Part shown: positions 13,398 through 23,995 of the stretch, one piece after another | How positions within the stretch are numbered: position 1 is the first letter of the stretch | Layout: the number at the start of each line of letters is the position of its first letter | Source of the DNA: Solicoccozyma terricola | Lineage: Eukaryota; Basidiomycota; Tremellomycetes; Filobasidiales; Piskurozymaceae | Assembly: GCA_001600875.1 (NCBI GenBank) | Contig: BCLD01000008.1 | Span: forward strand, 211,606 to 275,605 | DNA: 64,000 bases | Direction of reading: 5' to 3' | Notes under the pieces: model-generated | The model's database searches: none | What the model was told of the DNA's origin: nothing | Seen by the model: the letters and a program-made list of their open reading frames with translations, nothing else | Program-made: the position numbers and the translations under genes

Positions 13398-15723
13398 ATG
13401 ACATCCATAGCATCCTCATCCCGCACTCTCCTCTCCTCATCCCGCATTCCATCACTCAGAGCAACCACCCACCGTACTACCACCACCACAACCACCACAG
13501 TCGACTTCTCCACATCGTCTCAACTCAATACAAAGCTCAAAACACACAAGGGAGCAGCGAAACGATGGAAGCCAGTGTCCAACGGTTCAGTGAGTGGTGC
13601 GGCGGCGGCGGCGGCGGGTGTGGCTTTGAGGGCGACTGATCTGTCAAATGTCAAACATCACACTTATCTCACGATTTCCACTTTCCCTTTTCCCTTCGTC
13701 AGTTCAAACGGGTACGTCGATTGATCTTTATTTTTACCTACTTGATATACCGAAAACGGGTTCCAATGCGATTACCTTTCAACTGACGGATCGATCGTAA
13801 AAACCCCTTCTCCTACCAGGCTCAAGCAGGAAAACAACACTTGAATACCTCATTCTCATCTTCTCGAATAAATCGACTTGCTCAAACTATTTATTCTTCT
13901 CATACCCAAGTACGTTGTTTCCCCCATCATACCGTTTCATCGTCCTGTTACCTCAATGCACCCGCCCTTACGAGTTATTCCTCCTTTTTTTTTCCCTTTT
14001 CTAACAGACTAAAATCCTTCGCCGACTTCTCCCTTACGCACGATCTATATCAACTCAAGCTTGTTCTCCTGTTTCCAATCGTTCGGTATTACAAGTATCA
14101 GGGAATGATGCAGGAAAGTTTTTGAAAGGTATGACTAGTAAAGATGTCGATGGTTTAGGTGGTGGTTATAGTGGATTTTTTAATGCTACTGTGAGGACTT
14201 CATTCCCCCTTTCCCCCCGCTTTGGGAGGGGTTTTTCCCGAATTTTACAACTGAATTTGTTGGTTTTACCAACATGGTGACTCGTAGGGCCGAGTATTAG
14301 CCGATGTATTCATCTACCCTACAACCACTCAAACACCTTCAACAACCAACACCATATCATCATCAACCACATCCTACCTAATCGATTACCCAACATCCTC
14401 AACCACAGAACCAAACACCGCACCACCTCTCCGAGAATACTTGAAAAAATTCATCCTTCGTTCTAAAGTCCGTATCAATGAAGTATCGGAATCTCACGAT
14501 GTTTGGCAAGTATGGGGTGATGATGATGATTCTTCGACGTTGACTAAACGGGAATGGAAATTTGGGAATGGAGGGAGTGCGGAACCGTATTGGGAGGTGG
14601 GGAAGGTAAGCGGTGTTGGAGAGACTGAGAATGGGGTTTGGGATTTGAGAGCGGGGAATGGGAGTGAAGGGATGGGGAAGAGGGTGTTGGTTCGAAAAGG
14701 TGAAAAACGTGAGTCCCAGTGGCCAAAATAAGGGTGGTCCTCAAACACTTTCAATTTTCCGCCTCTCCTATCTCGAGTCTCATCTGACGAAATGTCGTAA
14801 CTCCTCTCTCCACAGCGTCATCCACGAAAGACCACGATATAGTCTCCACACTCGATTACCACCTTCGACGAATGACACTCGGCGTTCCTGAAGGCGTTGA
14901 AGAGATCATCCCTGGATCAGCATTACCGTTGGAGAGTTGTATGGATGTCATGGGAGGCAGTGCGTCTGATTCCTCTGCCTCGAAATGAGCAAGAATTTCT
15001 CTCTTACACTGCCTTTACCTACCTACCTACCCATCCTTGTCTTATCCTACTTCCTCCTCGTTATGAATTTTGATAATCACGATTGTGACGTTGACCATGT
15101 CGCCGTCTTTTCCTCCCCCCCCCCACCCTCTGCCTTTCGATTTTTTTTTCTTCCCCCCCTTTCACTCCCCCACCCCCCCCCTCTTTGCGGCTTTCACAGT
15201 CGATTTCAGGAAAGGTTGTTACGTCGGACAAGAACTAACTGTTCGAACGTATCACGTTGGACATACTCGAAAGCGGATCATGCCGATTCGATTCCTCTCC
15301 TCCTCCTCCACCTCCACCACCTCTCCTTCCAACCTCCTCCCACCTTCAACACCTGCAAGATGGGACGATATCTCGAACGATCGACCTACACCTGGTTCTC
15401 CAATTAATTACATCCCACCGCCCACAGCCGCATCACAACGATCAAAAGCAGCTGTTAAAGTCCTCTCTGTCCATCCGGAATACGCGGTTGGACTCGGATT
15501 GATGAGGTTGGAACTCGTTGATAGGTGTTGGGGATTATCAGATTGGGAATCAAGAGTCGTAAACGTCGACAACACATCGTTGTCGAGTGAGGAAAGAGGG
15601 AAATTGGTGGTGGTTCAGGATGAAGGTAATGAGAAAGGTGGTTTGCAGGTTTGGGCGGGGAGAGGTAGAGGTTGGTATACTGTCGCGGACGAAGAAGCGG
15701 CGGCGGTGGGTCCTTTACAGTAG
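13398..15723 (+). CDS. Fused mitochondrial ribosomal protein bL35m and IBA57
   Basis: Seven exons form one 520-codon frame: 13398-13589, 13703-13711, 13820-13909, 14008-14190, 14288-14708, 14816-14959 and 15200-15723. Residues 1-108 are bL35m. They comprise a Ser/Thr-rich presequence, [28 protein letters not shown], and the family's terminal motif RRLLPYA. Without a stop the frame continues [15 protein letters not shown] into IBA57, the folate-binding-fold factor that helps ISCA proteins make mitochondrial [4Fe-4S] clusters. The IBA57 parts are [40 protein letters not shown] and the signature [20 protein letters not shown] near residues 347-366. An in-frame TAA lies immediately upstream of exon 4 within the intron, so IBA57 cannot start there independently. 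The second exon is a 9-nt microexon encoding FKR. Later processing between the halves is inference. Confidence 0.85.
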
Positions 15724-15926
15724 ATGAAGGTTCAAGACGGAAATGGTACATTGTTTGGTCTGAGGGGTCACGATTTGGCTCGTAGCCCGCGGTAGCCCGC
15801 GGTAGAGGTCCCGGTAGATTGTCCGGTTTATGATGATTGCTCTAGGAACGCACCCTACGACGACCCTCCTACCAGAACACGATACTTACATCATCTGAGC
15901 AACATGTGATAACAAGCACCACCCCA

Positions 15927-16925
15927 TCAAAACAGACTATCAAGTACATCATTCATCGCTCCTCCACTCCCTTCCTGACTCTTCGAACCATTACCTGCCA
16001 TCCCTCTCTGTCTGTAATTCCTCTGTGATTTCGCCTCTTGTGCTTTATCAGGTTTAGGAATCGACGTAGACGAAGCGCCAGTCCCCACATCTCCTTCTTT
16101 TTCAGCTCTTTTAACACGTCGTTTGTCCAAAACACGAGCGAGTTCGACATTTCGTAGGTATTCGGCTTGTTCGGTTTTGGATTGGGAGAGGGATTGACGT
16201 AGGCGGGATGTATGTGCTTGTCTGTCATATGCTGTGTGGAGACGGAGGTTTTACAGGTTGACGTGGGAAAAGGCGTATCAGTGGGGGAGTACATGATCGG
16301 CTTCACGGGGGAACAATCAAAAAAATAACTCACCGACTTGTTCACCCAACATCTCCCATTTAAATCCACTAAGGTATTTCATCGTCCAAATATCATCTCT
16401 CCATCTATCACCCTTTTTCCCACCAATGACTTGTGCATTTAACATTTCCGCAACTGTTTTGGCCATCTTCTTGTTTAGGAATTCGACCCATGCTTCCGAG
16501 TAATTAGCCTTTTCATGCTTCGGTTTCTTTCCTACAGCGGCTGTGAGAGATGATTGATTGGGTGATCGCCACAAGTCAGTCAAGCTGCTTTCTTTCTTTC
16601 CCGGAGAATCATTCGTTGTGAAACACCCACGATCCTTCTTCTGCGCATATATCCTCCCAACATCACCCCATCTGCCCATCAAATGCTTCACCTTCTGAGG
16701 AGTCATACCAGGTGGTAATCTAGAGATGTATACGATACCAGGAGACGGAGAAGAGGAGGAAGATTTGTTCTTCTCACTCTTCTTACGTTTTGGTTTAGGT
16801 TGGGAGGTGGAGGGACCAGCATGTAGTGATGGCGACACGGAGCGCTCGGCTTCGGCTTCGGCTTCGACATCGACATCGACTGATGGGTCTCTTGGACGTT
16901 TGGAGGAAGGGATGGGAGAGGCCAT
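15927..16925 (-). CDS. ESF2: Pre-rRNA processing RNA-binding protein ESF2/ABT1
   Basis: Esf2 (human ABT1) is a nucleolar RRM protein of the small-subunit processome that acts in 18S rRNA maturation and stimulates the helicase Dbp8. The first exon has a low-complexity, lysine-rich N-terminus followed by [20 protein letters not shown] and [13 protein letters not shown], the first half of the atypical RRM. After an intron with a GTGGGT donor the frame resumes in [20 protein letters not shown], then [20 protein letters not shown] and a [14 protein letters not shown] end. The C-terminal exon supplies the helical [20 protein letters not shown] stretch. ATG at 16925 gives [13 protein letters not shown]; the frame above it has no further ATG. 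Stop TGA is at 15927-15929. The gene is divergent from ARPC4. Confidence 0.88.
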
Positions 16926-17154
16926 GGTGGAGAATGTACTTGAGCTATAGGCCTGATTGTAGTTGTAGTTGGGAATATCTATGAGGTGATGTCCACGTGA
17001 CAGCGAACGACGGACATCAATCACCGTGGATGTCCGCGTGCCCTCCCCCGCACCGGACAAGTGATGACGACGAGCTGCTCAGAGGTGACATCGAGTGCAC
17101 AACAACCATCATATCCATCGGCGACAAGGTGAACTGGGTACTGGTCAACTCGCG
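16926..17154. promoter_or_regulatory. Divergent promoter of ESF2 and ARPC4
   Basis: About 230 bases between the two start codons. The sequence holds no obvious TATA element. Confidence 0.4.
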
Positions 17155-18346
17155 ATGGTGAGTCGCATTGCTGGCACTGGCACGGCACGGCACGGCACGG
17201 CACTGGCAAGTCAACGGGGTCGCAGTCAGGTGGTGCTGTACTCTAGCACTGCTCGCTGTTCACCTTTTACTCGACTTGTGAATTAGACCGCTGACGATAC
17301 CACTACCTTTACTCCCATCCCTTCTGTATTCTGCTCTCCGCCCACTGCAATCTTACCTATAACCCCTCCGCTGCATCAGTCCAACACTCTTAGACCGTAC
17401 CTCGGTGCCGTTAGGTCCACTTTGACCGCGGCATTGACGCTAGAGAACTTCTCGTCACAGGTGGGTGTCGTGGTAGACGTTACCATGGATGGTCTCGGCG
17501 TCGTTGGCGTTGATCACCGGGGACCATCGGAGGGGAAAGAACCATGGGGATAGTCTATGTGATTGCTGATCCCAACTACACCGGTCACAACAGGTTGTTG
17601 AACGTCATAATAAGCCTGAAGTAGAAGCTCGGTGAGTTGCTCCTCCACCCACCTCCCAGTACACATCTTGTCTTCTCCAACTCAAACATCCCTCTCCCCG
17701 CAACTCTCACACAGAACATCCCCCGAAGTCCTCCTGAACGCACTAACAATCTCTCGAAACGAATTCGAAAAAGTCCTCATTGAACCATCCGTAAACTCAA
17801 TCCGGTTATCAATCTGTATCAAACAAGCGGATGAAATCGAACGAATCTTGTGTAAGCAGTTTACGAGATTCATGACGATGAGAGCCGAGGGCTTTATCAT
17901 CTTGAGAAGGAAGGCTATACCGGTGAGCTTGGAAAAGGAAGATGATGCGTGTTTGCCTTTGTTGCGAGGAAGCTGACGCTGGAATTGGATTGCTGGAATT
18001 GTACCTTGCATAGGGCTACGACATTTCCTTCCTTATCACCAACTTCCATTCCGAGACAATGCTCAAACATAAACTCGTTGATTTCATCATCCAGTACGTT
18101 TAGCGTCTACCTTTTCGTAATCCGGGTTTCTCCGTTCTGACCGGTCTTGCTGTGCCAACAGATTCATGGAAGATGTAGACAAGGAAATCAGCGAGATGAA
18201 ACTCTCTCTCAATGCTCGAGCTCGTATAGTCGCTGAATCATATTTGACTACAGTGAGTGCTAGTCGCGGGATTTCCATTACGCGTTCGTGAAGGGAACAC
18301 CGCGCTAATATTGTATCTCATATGCGTCATCGAGCAGTTCGGGTAG
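17155..18346 (+). CDS. ARC19: Arp2/3 complex 20-kDa subunit ARPC4
   Basis: ARPC4 is a core scaffold subunit of the actin-nucleating Arp2/3 complex. Spliced exons read almost like the animal protein: [106 protein letters not shown] and [20 protein letters not shown]. The last exon encodes only FG and TAG (18344-18346). The likely start is ATG 17155-17157, which is immediately followed by GTGAGT, so exon 1 contributes the start codon alone. The 222-nt intron to 17379 contains a GGCAC tandem repeat. This start is inferred from matching the conserved N-terminus. Confidence 0.92.
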
Positions 18347-18558
18347 GAGGTAGTGTGTGGGAACGTGCTGGTCGTTCAGTTTTGACTTTGTCGGCCAGTT
18401 GCGAGCTGTTGTATTTCGAATCTGGATGAAGGATGTGATCTATCTAGCTACGGCTAATCGCTCCATTACGCTGTCACGTGCGCGTAGAGGTGATATCGAT
18501 CGATGCCATATCCCATATTCCCTACCCTCATGTATGGACACCTCCTACCCTCTCCACC

Positions 18559-20109
18559 ATGCCATCCCCTCCTTCATCTCGCCTTCATGACGGCACACTT
18601 CTCCGTACTCGGATCCTAGCCGGTCGACTGAAAACGTACACTTTCAGCAGAGCAAAATACTTGATCTTTCTCGGCGCTACCCTCATCCTCCTCTTTCTAT
18701 GGATCAAGCCGGCCCTACCGCTGCCCAACGAGGTATCAACGTATGAATCTGTTCCAGATGAGAGCTCGATATCTCTCGCTGGAGATCTAACCTATCTCCA
18801 CATGGCACTCAAGGATCACTTCTCCGTGCACGGTCAAGATGTACCTCATCCTGTCTTCCCTCAACCCGTCCTCACTGCGTCACAACGAAGAAGATATAGA
18901 CATGTCGCGGAACAACTATCTTCGAGCTCTGATAAGATAATGTTCACTACGATCATAAGACAGATTCAAGACCAGTTACCGGACCTCCTAGCTTCGCTCG
19001 TGGTGCTCATAAACTTTCTCGGACCAACTTCACTTACCTTCTCGTTCATTGAAGGACCCTCATCAGATCTCACATCATCAACATTCGAAAGCGTCCTCCA
19101 TCCTCTTCTCATCACTCTTGGTGTCCCAGCACGACAAATCCGTCTCATAACAAACGCACCACCTATTGATTTCAACGCTGGGAATCGTATTGCCCTCCTC
19201 GCAGACCTCAGGAATCAAGCTCTCGCTCCGTTATGGGAAGACCGTGAGCGTAATTCAGGAGGTATTGGAGAGGGAGTTCGACAAGTGGTTTTCGTCAACG
19301 ATGTGTTTTTGAAAGCCGAGTTCATATTGGAGCTGTTGCATCAACATGCAACCAGTGGAGCAGATGTCACTACTGCTTGGGATTGGTTTAAAAGGCAGCC
19401 GAGATATTATTACGATGTGTGGGTCGGTCGGACGGTGAGTGACTTCACCTCTATTGACAAACGTAGATTCTACACTGATACCCTTACATTATAACTCAGA
19501 TCGACACGGGTGATCTCTTCTATCCCATCCCTCATTCATGGTGGTCACCGAATGACGACCTCTTCCCCGAATCTCCCACCACCCGCGCCGCTTTTGATCG
19601 TCTCCAACCATTCCAAGCATTCTCTTCATGGAATGGTATCGCCGTACTCTCCTCCACTCCCTTTTTACCCCCACACAACGTCCGCTTCAGACGCGGGAAC
19701 GCAACAGAGTCCGAATGCGCCGCAAGTGAATGCCAGTTGATTTGTTCGGATTTCTGGAAAAGCGGCGCAAGCAAGATTCAGGTCGTACCGTCCGTGCAGG
19801 TCGCATACGAACGCGATGTGGCATTGGAAACGGAGACTTTGATGCAAGAGACGAAAAAAACCTTGGGTTGGGTGGAAGGGGTGCCGCCGCTACGGAGAGG
19901 TCAGTCGGATGAACAGGCGATAAGATGGAAGGAGAGGTATGTAGAGACGGGTCTCATAAACAACCAATGCAATGCTGATCTTCGGACCTACTACCAGACC
20001 CCCTCGCAAGGTCCGCTGCAACCCTTGGCCTGATCACGACGGTCTGTCCGCCAACGTCTGGGAGCACACTACTTGGGTTCCCCCATGGATAGGCTACACG
20101 GCGAGATAA
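18559..20109 (+). CDS. GT69 (CAP59/CMT1-type) mannosyltransferase-like protein
   Basis: GT69 members in Cryptococcus include the alpha-1,3-mannosyltransferase CMT1 and the capsule protein CAP59; they act in the secretory pathway on glycans. The predicted protein has a short N-terminal tail, one signal-anchor segment ([16 protein letters not shown]), and then the CAP59 domain. It contains [56 protein letters not shown] and [10 protein letters not shown]. Later exons carry [18 protein letters not shown] and end at [14 protein letters not shown] with TAA 20107-20109. ATG 18559 is the first in frame and has a good CCACC context. Which glycan it modifies cannot be told from sequence; it need not be capsule. 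The stop lies only 29 bases from the stop of the convergent gene. Confidence 0.85.
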
Positions 20110-20138
20110 CTACGTAAAAGGAAAACTCTCGACCGGAA

Positions 20139-21696
20139 CTACCCAGCCAACGACATGTAGATGCGACTAGTCGTTAACGCAGGAAGACCGGTTGGCAACA
20201 TATCCACCACATCGCCAACCTTCACATTTGCTGCCAACTCGAGCGCCGACTGTACCTTCGTCGCACCCCAATGGTTCGGAGAAACCGGCCAAGTGTTTCT
20301 CCCATTGATAGCTTGCTGGACGAGGGTGTCCCGAAAGAAATACAGGCTGAACCCTACCGTCGCCAGCGCACCGACTAAGCTGAGGCAGACCGAGATCATG
20401 GCCCATTCGTACTTGTCAATATTGCTGCTGTCTGCGAGGAGTGCGCAATCTGAGGTTGTGGACTCCTCGCCGATAACGTTGTCTGCGACGATATCCCACA
20501 GTGCGTCTGGATAGGGTGGGAGAACCTCGCCGTCAGTCAACTTCCCGACAATGGAGCCATCGCACTCACATAAAACGGCATGCCAGCCAATGTACATGAA
20601 GAAGAACCTCAGACATATGCTGTCTGCAACGTACCAGAAAACTACAAGGAGGGTAATTAGATAGCCCAGAGTCATGCTCAAGCTGTAACGTTTGTGGCAA
20701 GTAAGCAGATTGGAAGCGGCGGGTGCCTACTGATGTCACCCCACTCACCGTTTAAATGTTTTCCACTTGTCTTTCCTCCTTTGTTCCTTTTCTTCTGTAC
20801 TTTTCTCCTGGTCTGAGTCATCTCCCTCCTGTACGCCCTCCTGTTGTACGACCTGCTTCCTCTGAGCGTGCGAGAATACATGAACAATGGGAGACAAAAA
20901 GAACAGAGCCAAGCTTGAGAACGAAAGCGCAATAAAGGCGACAGCGCCTCGCTTCGACCTGCATGAAAGGATTGAGACCTCTGCTCGAGCTTCTCAAGAA
21001 TGGAGCTCACCATGCAGTGTCGACTGCAGTGTCGTAAAGACGACTCAGTTTCTTTCCGGCTTCATTGTCCGACGAACAACTCACATCCAACCATGATGAA
21101 AATACAGCCCCAAAAAGCACTGCCGCTGTAAACCACAGTAGATGGGCGCCTAGATGATATCCCTTCGACGGATTACTCACACGTAGCCCATGAATAAGAC
21201 ACACTTGTACTTTGTCGGGCTGAATTCGCCATCTTGCTTCACCTTCATCCGGGTTTCCCCCGCTTCGCCGCCTGTAAATGACCGCCAATTAAATTTCTCT
21301 GGTGCATGCGACAGATGTGCATCGTGTGCTTACTTTTGAGGATGATGCCGGTGACTTGAAAATTTCTGCATGGTGGGTCAAACTCAGTGTTCCTGTCCGA
21401 TTAGACCATCTCACACTGATTTACAACAACAGCGCGGTGATTGCGTGGGAGCTCTCGTGGAACATGACGGTAACCTGACTGAACGCCTTGACCAGCACCC
21501 AGTGGAAAATCCGGCCTACAAAATGTAAGACCTCGACCATCATCCCATAGGCTTTCGAATCCTCATGCTTTGTTCCTCCATTTTTGGTGTAACCGATTTC
21601 CTGCCAGTCGTCTATCCACCAAGTAAATGGGATGATGATGAGGCATGAGCCACAGGCGAACAAAGATGCCCATTGGCCATCCGTCAAGTCTGGCAT
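20139..21696 (-). CDS. Unrecognised multi-pass membrane protein
   Basis: I do not recognise the family. The minus strand has hydrophobic exons in order. First comes WASLFACGSCLIIIPFTWW after ATG 21696, then FHWVLVKAFSQVTVMFHE, then a roughly 32-nt exon completing ITALLLNFQVTGIILK. AHLLWFTAAVLFGAVFSSWL follows, then GAVAFIALSFSSLALFFLS with a charged Gln/Glu/Lys loop after it. The final part has MTLGYLITLLVVFWYV, an acidic loop and WAMISVCLSLVGALATVGF. This suggests about seven membrane segments. One junction near 20960-21060 could not be placed confidently. A stopless GTGAGT intron at about 20520-20570 probably removes an internal segment. TAG is at 20139-20141, convergent with the GT69 gene. 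Confidence 0.55.
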
Positions 21697-21974
21697 TATG
21701 TTAAGTTGATAGCCCTAGCTTTGGATGCATTGTAAGCTATCATGTTGATCGTGGCTTGCAATCAAGGAGAGCTCCCATAAGCAAGGCCTCGAGAAAGGAA
21801 GTCAGAGTTCTGAAACACAGGCGTTCGCCACCGAGTTTCGGGGGAAATTTCGTTTCAGCACCTCTGGGTCGAGCTAAATCGATCGTCACACCTACACAAG
21901 AGATTCTGATACAAAAGGCCTCTCTATTCAAGTTGTCGTTGGCACTACGACATTGGACTACAATAACCTGTCAT

Positions 21975-23533
21975 CTAAGCAGGCCCACTCTCCTCGCTCT
22001 CTCCACCCGTTGTCGCCGCTACCTCCCCATTCACAGCTCCCCCGTCAACGTCCCCTGCCGCTGCTGATGCTGCTTCTTGGGCCTTGAGCGCTGCTATTTC
22101 GGGTGCAGTAAGGAATCGACCTCCTGGACCTCGTGGTCTTCTACAAGCGTGTTTATGACGAGATTCGTGCAGGTATGGCTGAACGGCCGTCGAAGCGGAT
22201 CAGTGGATATGGCTTGGTAACACTGACAAACGATCAGCCAAACACTCACCTTCCTTTGCCGAATCAACTGATTCATTTCTTCCAATCTCGCTCTTGCCGC
22301 TCGTCTCTTCAATATCCTGTGATACTGCTTCGCGTTGACATATAGTGGTTCCTCGTCCGCCTCTTCTTCTCCCTCTCCCTCTTCCTGCTCATCATACCCT
22401 TCATCCTCCAGGACTTGAACCATCTCCTGTTCATCTTCATCAACTGCGAAATCTTCTCCATTTGGTCCTGGAGCCTGTGGAGGATCGTAAAATTCTCCAG
22501 AATCCTCAGCATCTCTGTCGATCACGTCTTCCACCGTTCCCTCTCCGAAAGCCGCTCCACCGCCACCACCACCACCACCATGACTCGGAGACATTGTTCC
22601 ACTCCCAGCCTCACTCCCTACTCTGGAATAATACGGTGAACTTCCCTGTCCACCTCCACCGCCAACGACTGCCATTCTTCCCAACGGTGTCATTCTACCA
22701 CTTCCCTCTCTAAACCCCTGCGCTGACCTTTCCCTCGGTGGTAGACTTGATCGTTCATCCTCGTCCTCACGATATGGTGAATGACCCGCGGATTGGGAAA
22801 TTAGAGGTGCGCGGTTGAACGAGGCGTAATGGGTAGGTGAGTGGGGATTGAATGGGGGAGAAGGGTTAGGTCGGTTGATATGGGAATATGAGCTGAGTTG
22901 AGAGTGTTGAGAAGATGAAAAGAATATCGGAGCGACTGTGAGATGATAGATAGATAATAGTGGACGGGGATATCAGTGTTTTTTTTTTTTTTTCCAGTTC
23001 ACAGTACACCCATTCTTCAACGCACCAGAGCTGCTGCCACCGCCATCCTCCTCGTCCCTCCGTTGCATCTGATCAAACTCTCCCATCCTCGACGCACTCG
23101 GCACGTTCTGTCCCAAACTTCCACCACTACCACTACCTCCACTTCCCGCTGCATGTGATGTTTCAGCATTTCCAATCCCACCACCCATCCTCAACAAGTC
23201 CATATAATATTGATCTCCATCCCTTCCTTCGTATGTAGGCTCAATATTATTCACTGCAATGTTCCCACCAAACATATCTTCGTATGCGGTGAACATGTTA
23301 TCGCCATCAGATGGGATTGCACCGGTGTTTACCGAGTCAGCCGGTGGATAACCGTACGAGGATGGTAGGTAGGGTAATGGTCCCATGTTTGAAGGTGGAC
23401 CATCCTGATGCGATTGATGAGATGCGTGAGATGCGTGAGATTGTGAAGGGTGGCCGTTTAACATGATTGAAGATGATGAGAGGGGGTGAGGGTGTGTGCG
23501 AGATCGAAGAGGTTGGGATTGGTAATAATCCAT
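21975..23533 (-). CDS. HAP2: CCAAT-binding factor subunit HAP2/NF-YA
   Basis: HAP2 is the DNA-contacting subunit of the heterotrimeric CCAAT-binding factor, which in fungi controls respiration, iron and heme genes. The conserved region is split by one intron. The subunit-association helix [36 protein letters not shown] ends at a GTGAGT donor. It resumes in [20 protein letters not shown], the DNA-recognition segment. Ahead of it lie two long low-complexity exons with Gly, Ser, His and acidic runs. After the domain the protein has an Ala/Gly/Glu tail and ends at TAG 21975-21977. ATG 23533 gives MDYYQSQP; the frame upstream has no ATG. The poly-T run at about 22979-22993 is part of the polypyrimidine stretch of an intron between the two N-terminal exons. 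Confidence 0.93.
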
Positions 23534-23995
23534 GATATGCAAGAGATGTTGAACCGGGATGATCTTGGTTTCAGGGTGTGCGGCGGGTTTGGGTGTTCCA
23601 GTGGGAGAATTCTCCAAGATGACGGACTAGCACAATGGGGGGAGTGTTCAATTGGGAATCAAGGGAGTGTGTGCTTGGTGTGTCTCTCGCGCGCTTGCTA
23701 TAGATTCGACGTGTTGTCGGTATGCGTGTGAAGGTTGATCTGTGCAATTGGCCCTCGCGACCGATTGTTTACTGTGACTGGATGGGTGTATGGACGTGAT
23801 ATATGGAATGGTCTATGGTCTATACGGAGACTGAGCATGAAGATGGGGGGGTCTATACCTTGCTTGGCCCTATGTATTTTTATTTTCGTGTGAAATCCGC
23901 GGTGCAACGAATAATTATCAACTTGGTTCGATCGAACACCGATGGGTCATAATGTTGGCATGGACAGATTCAACCACCTCGCAACATCATCCACC
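23534..23995. promoter_or_regulatory. Divergent HAP2 / NDUFAF5 promoter with two CCAAT boxes
   Basis: The 462 bases between the two start codons contain two ATTGG elements (CCAAT on the minus strand) at 23651-23655 and 23747-23751. These lie about 118 and 214 bases upstream of the HAP2 start. Because HAP2 itself recognises CCAAT, autoregulation is possible but not shown. Confidence 0.4.

Noticed and set aside
16926..17060. N-terminal extension of ESF2
   Set aside because: The frame is open but starts at a non-ATG codon and reads into the shared divergent promoter.
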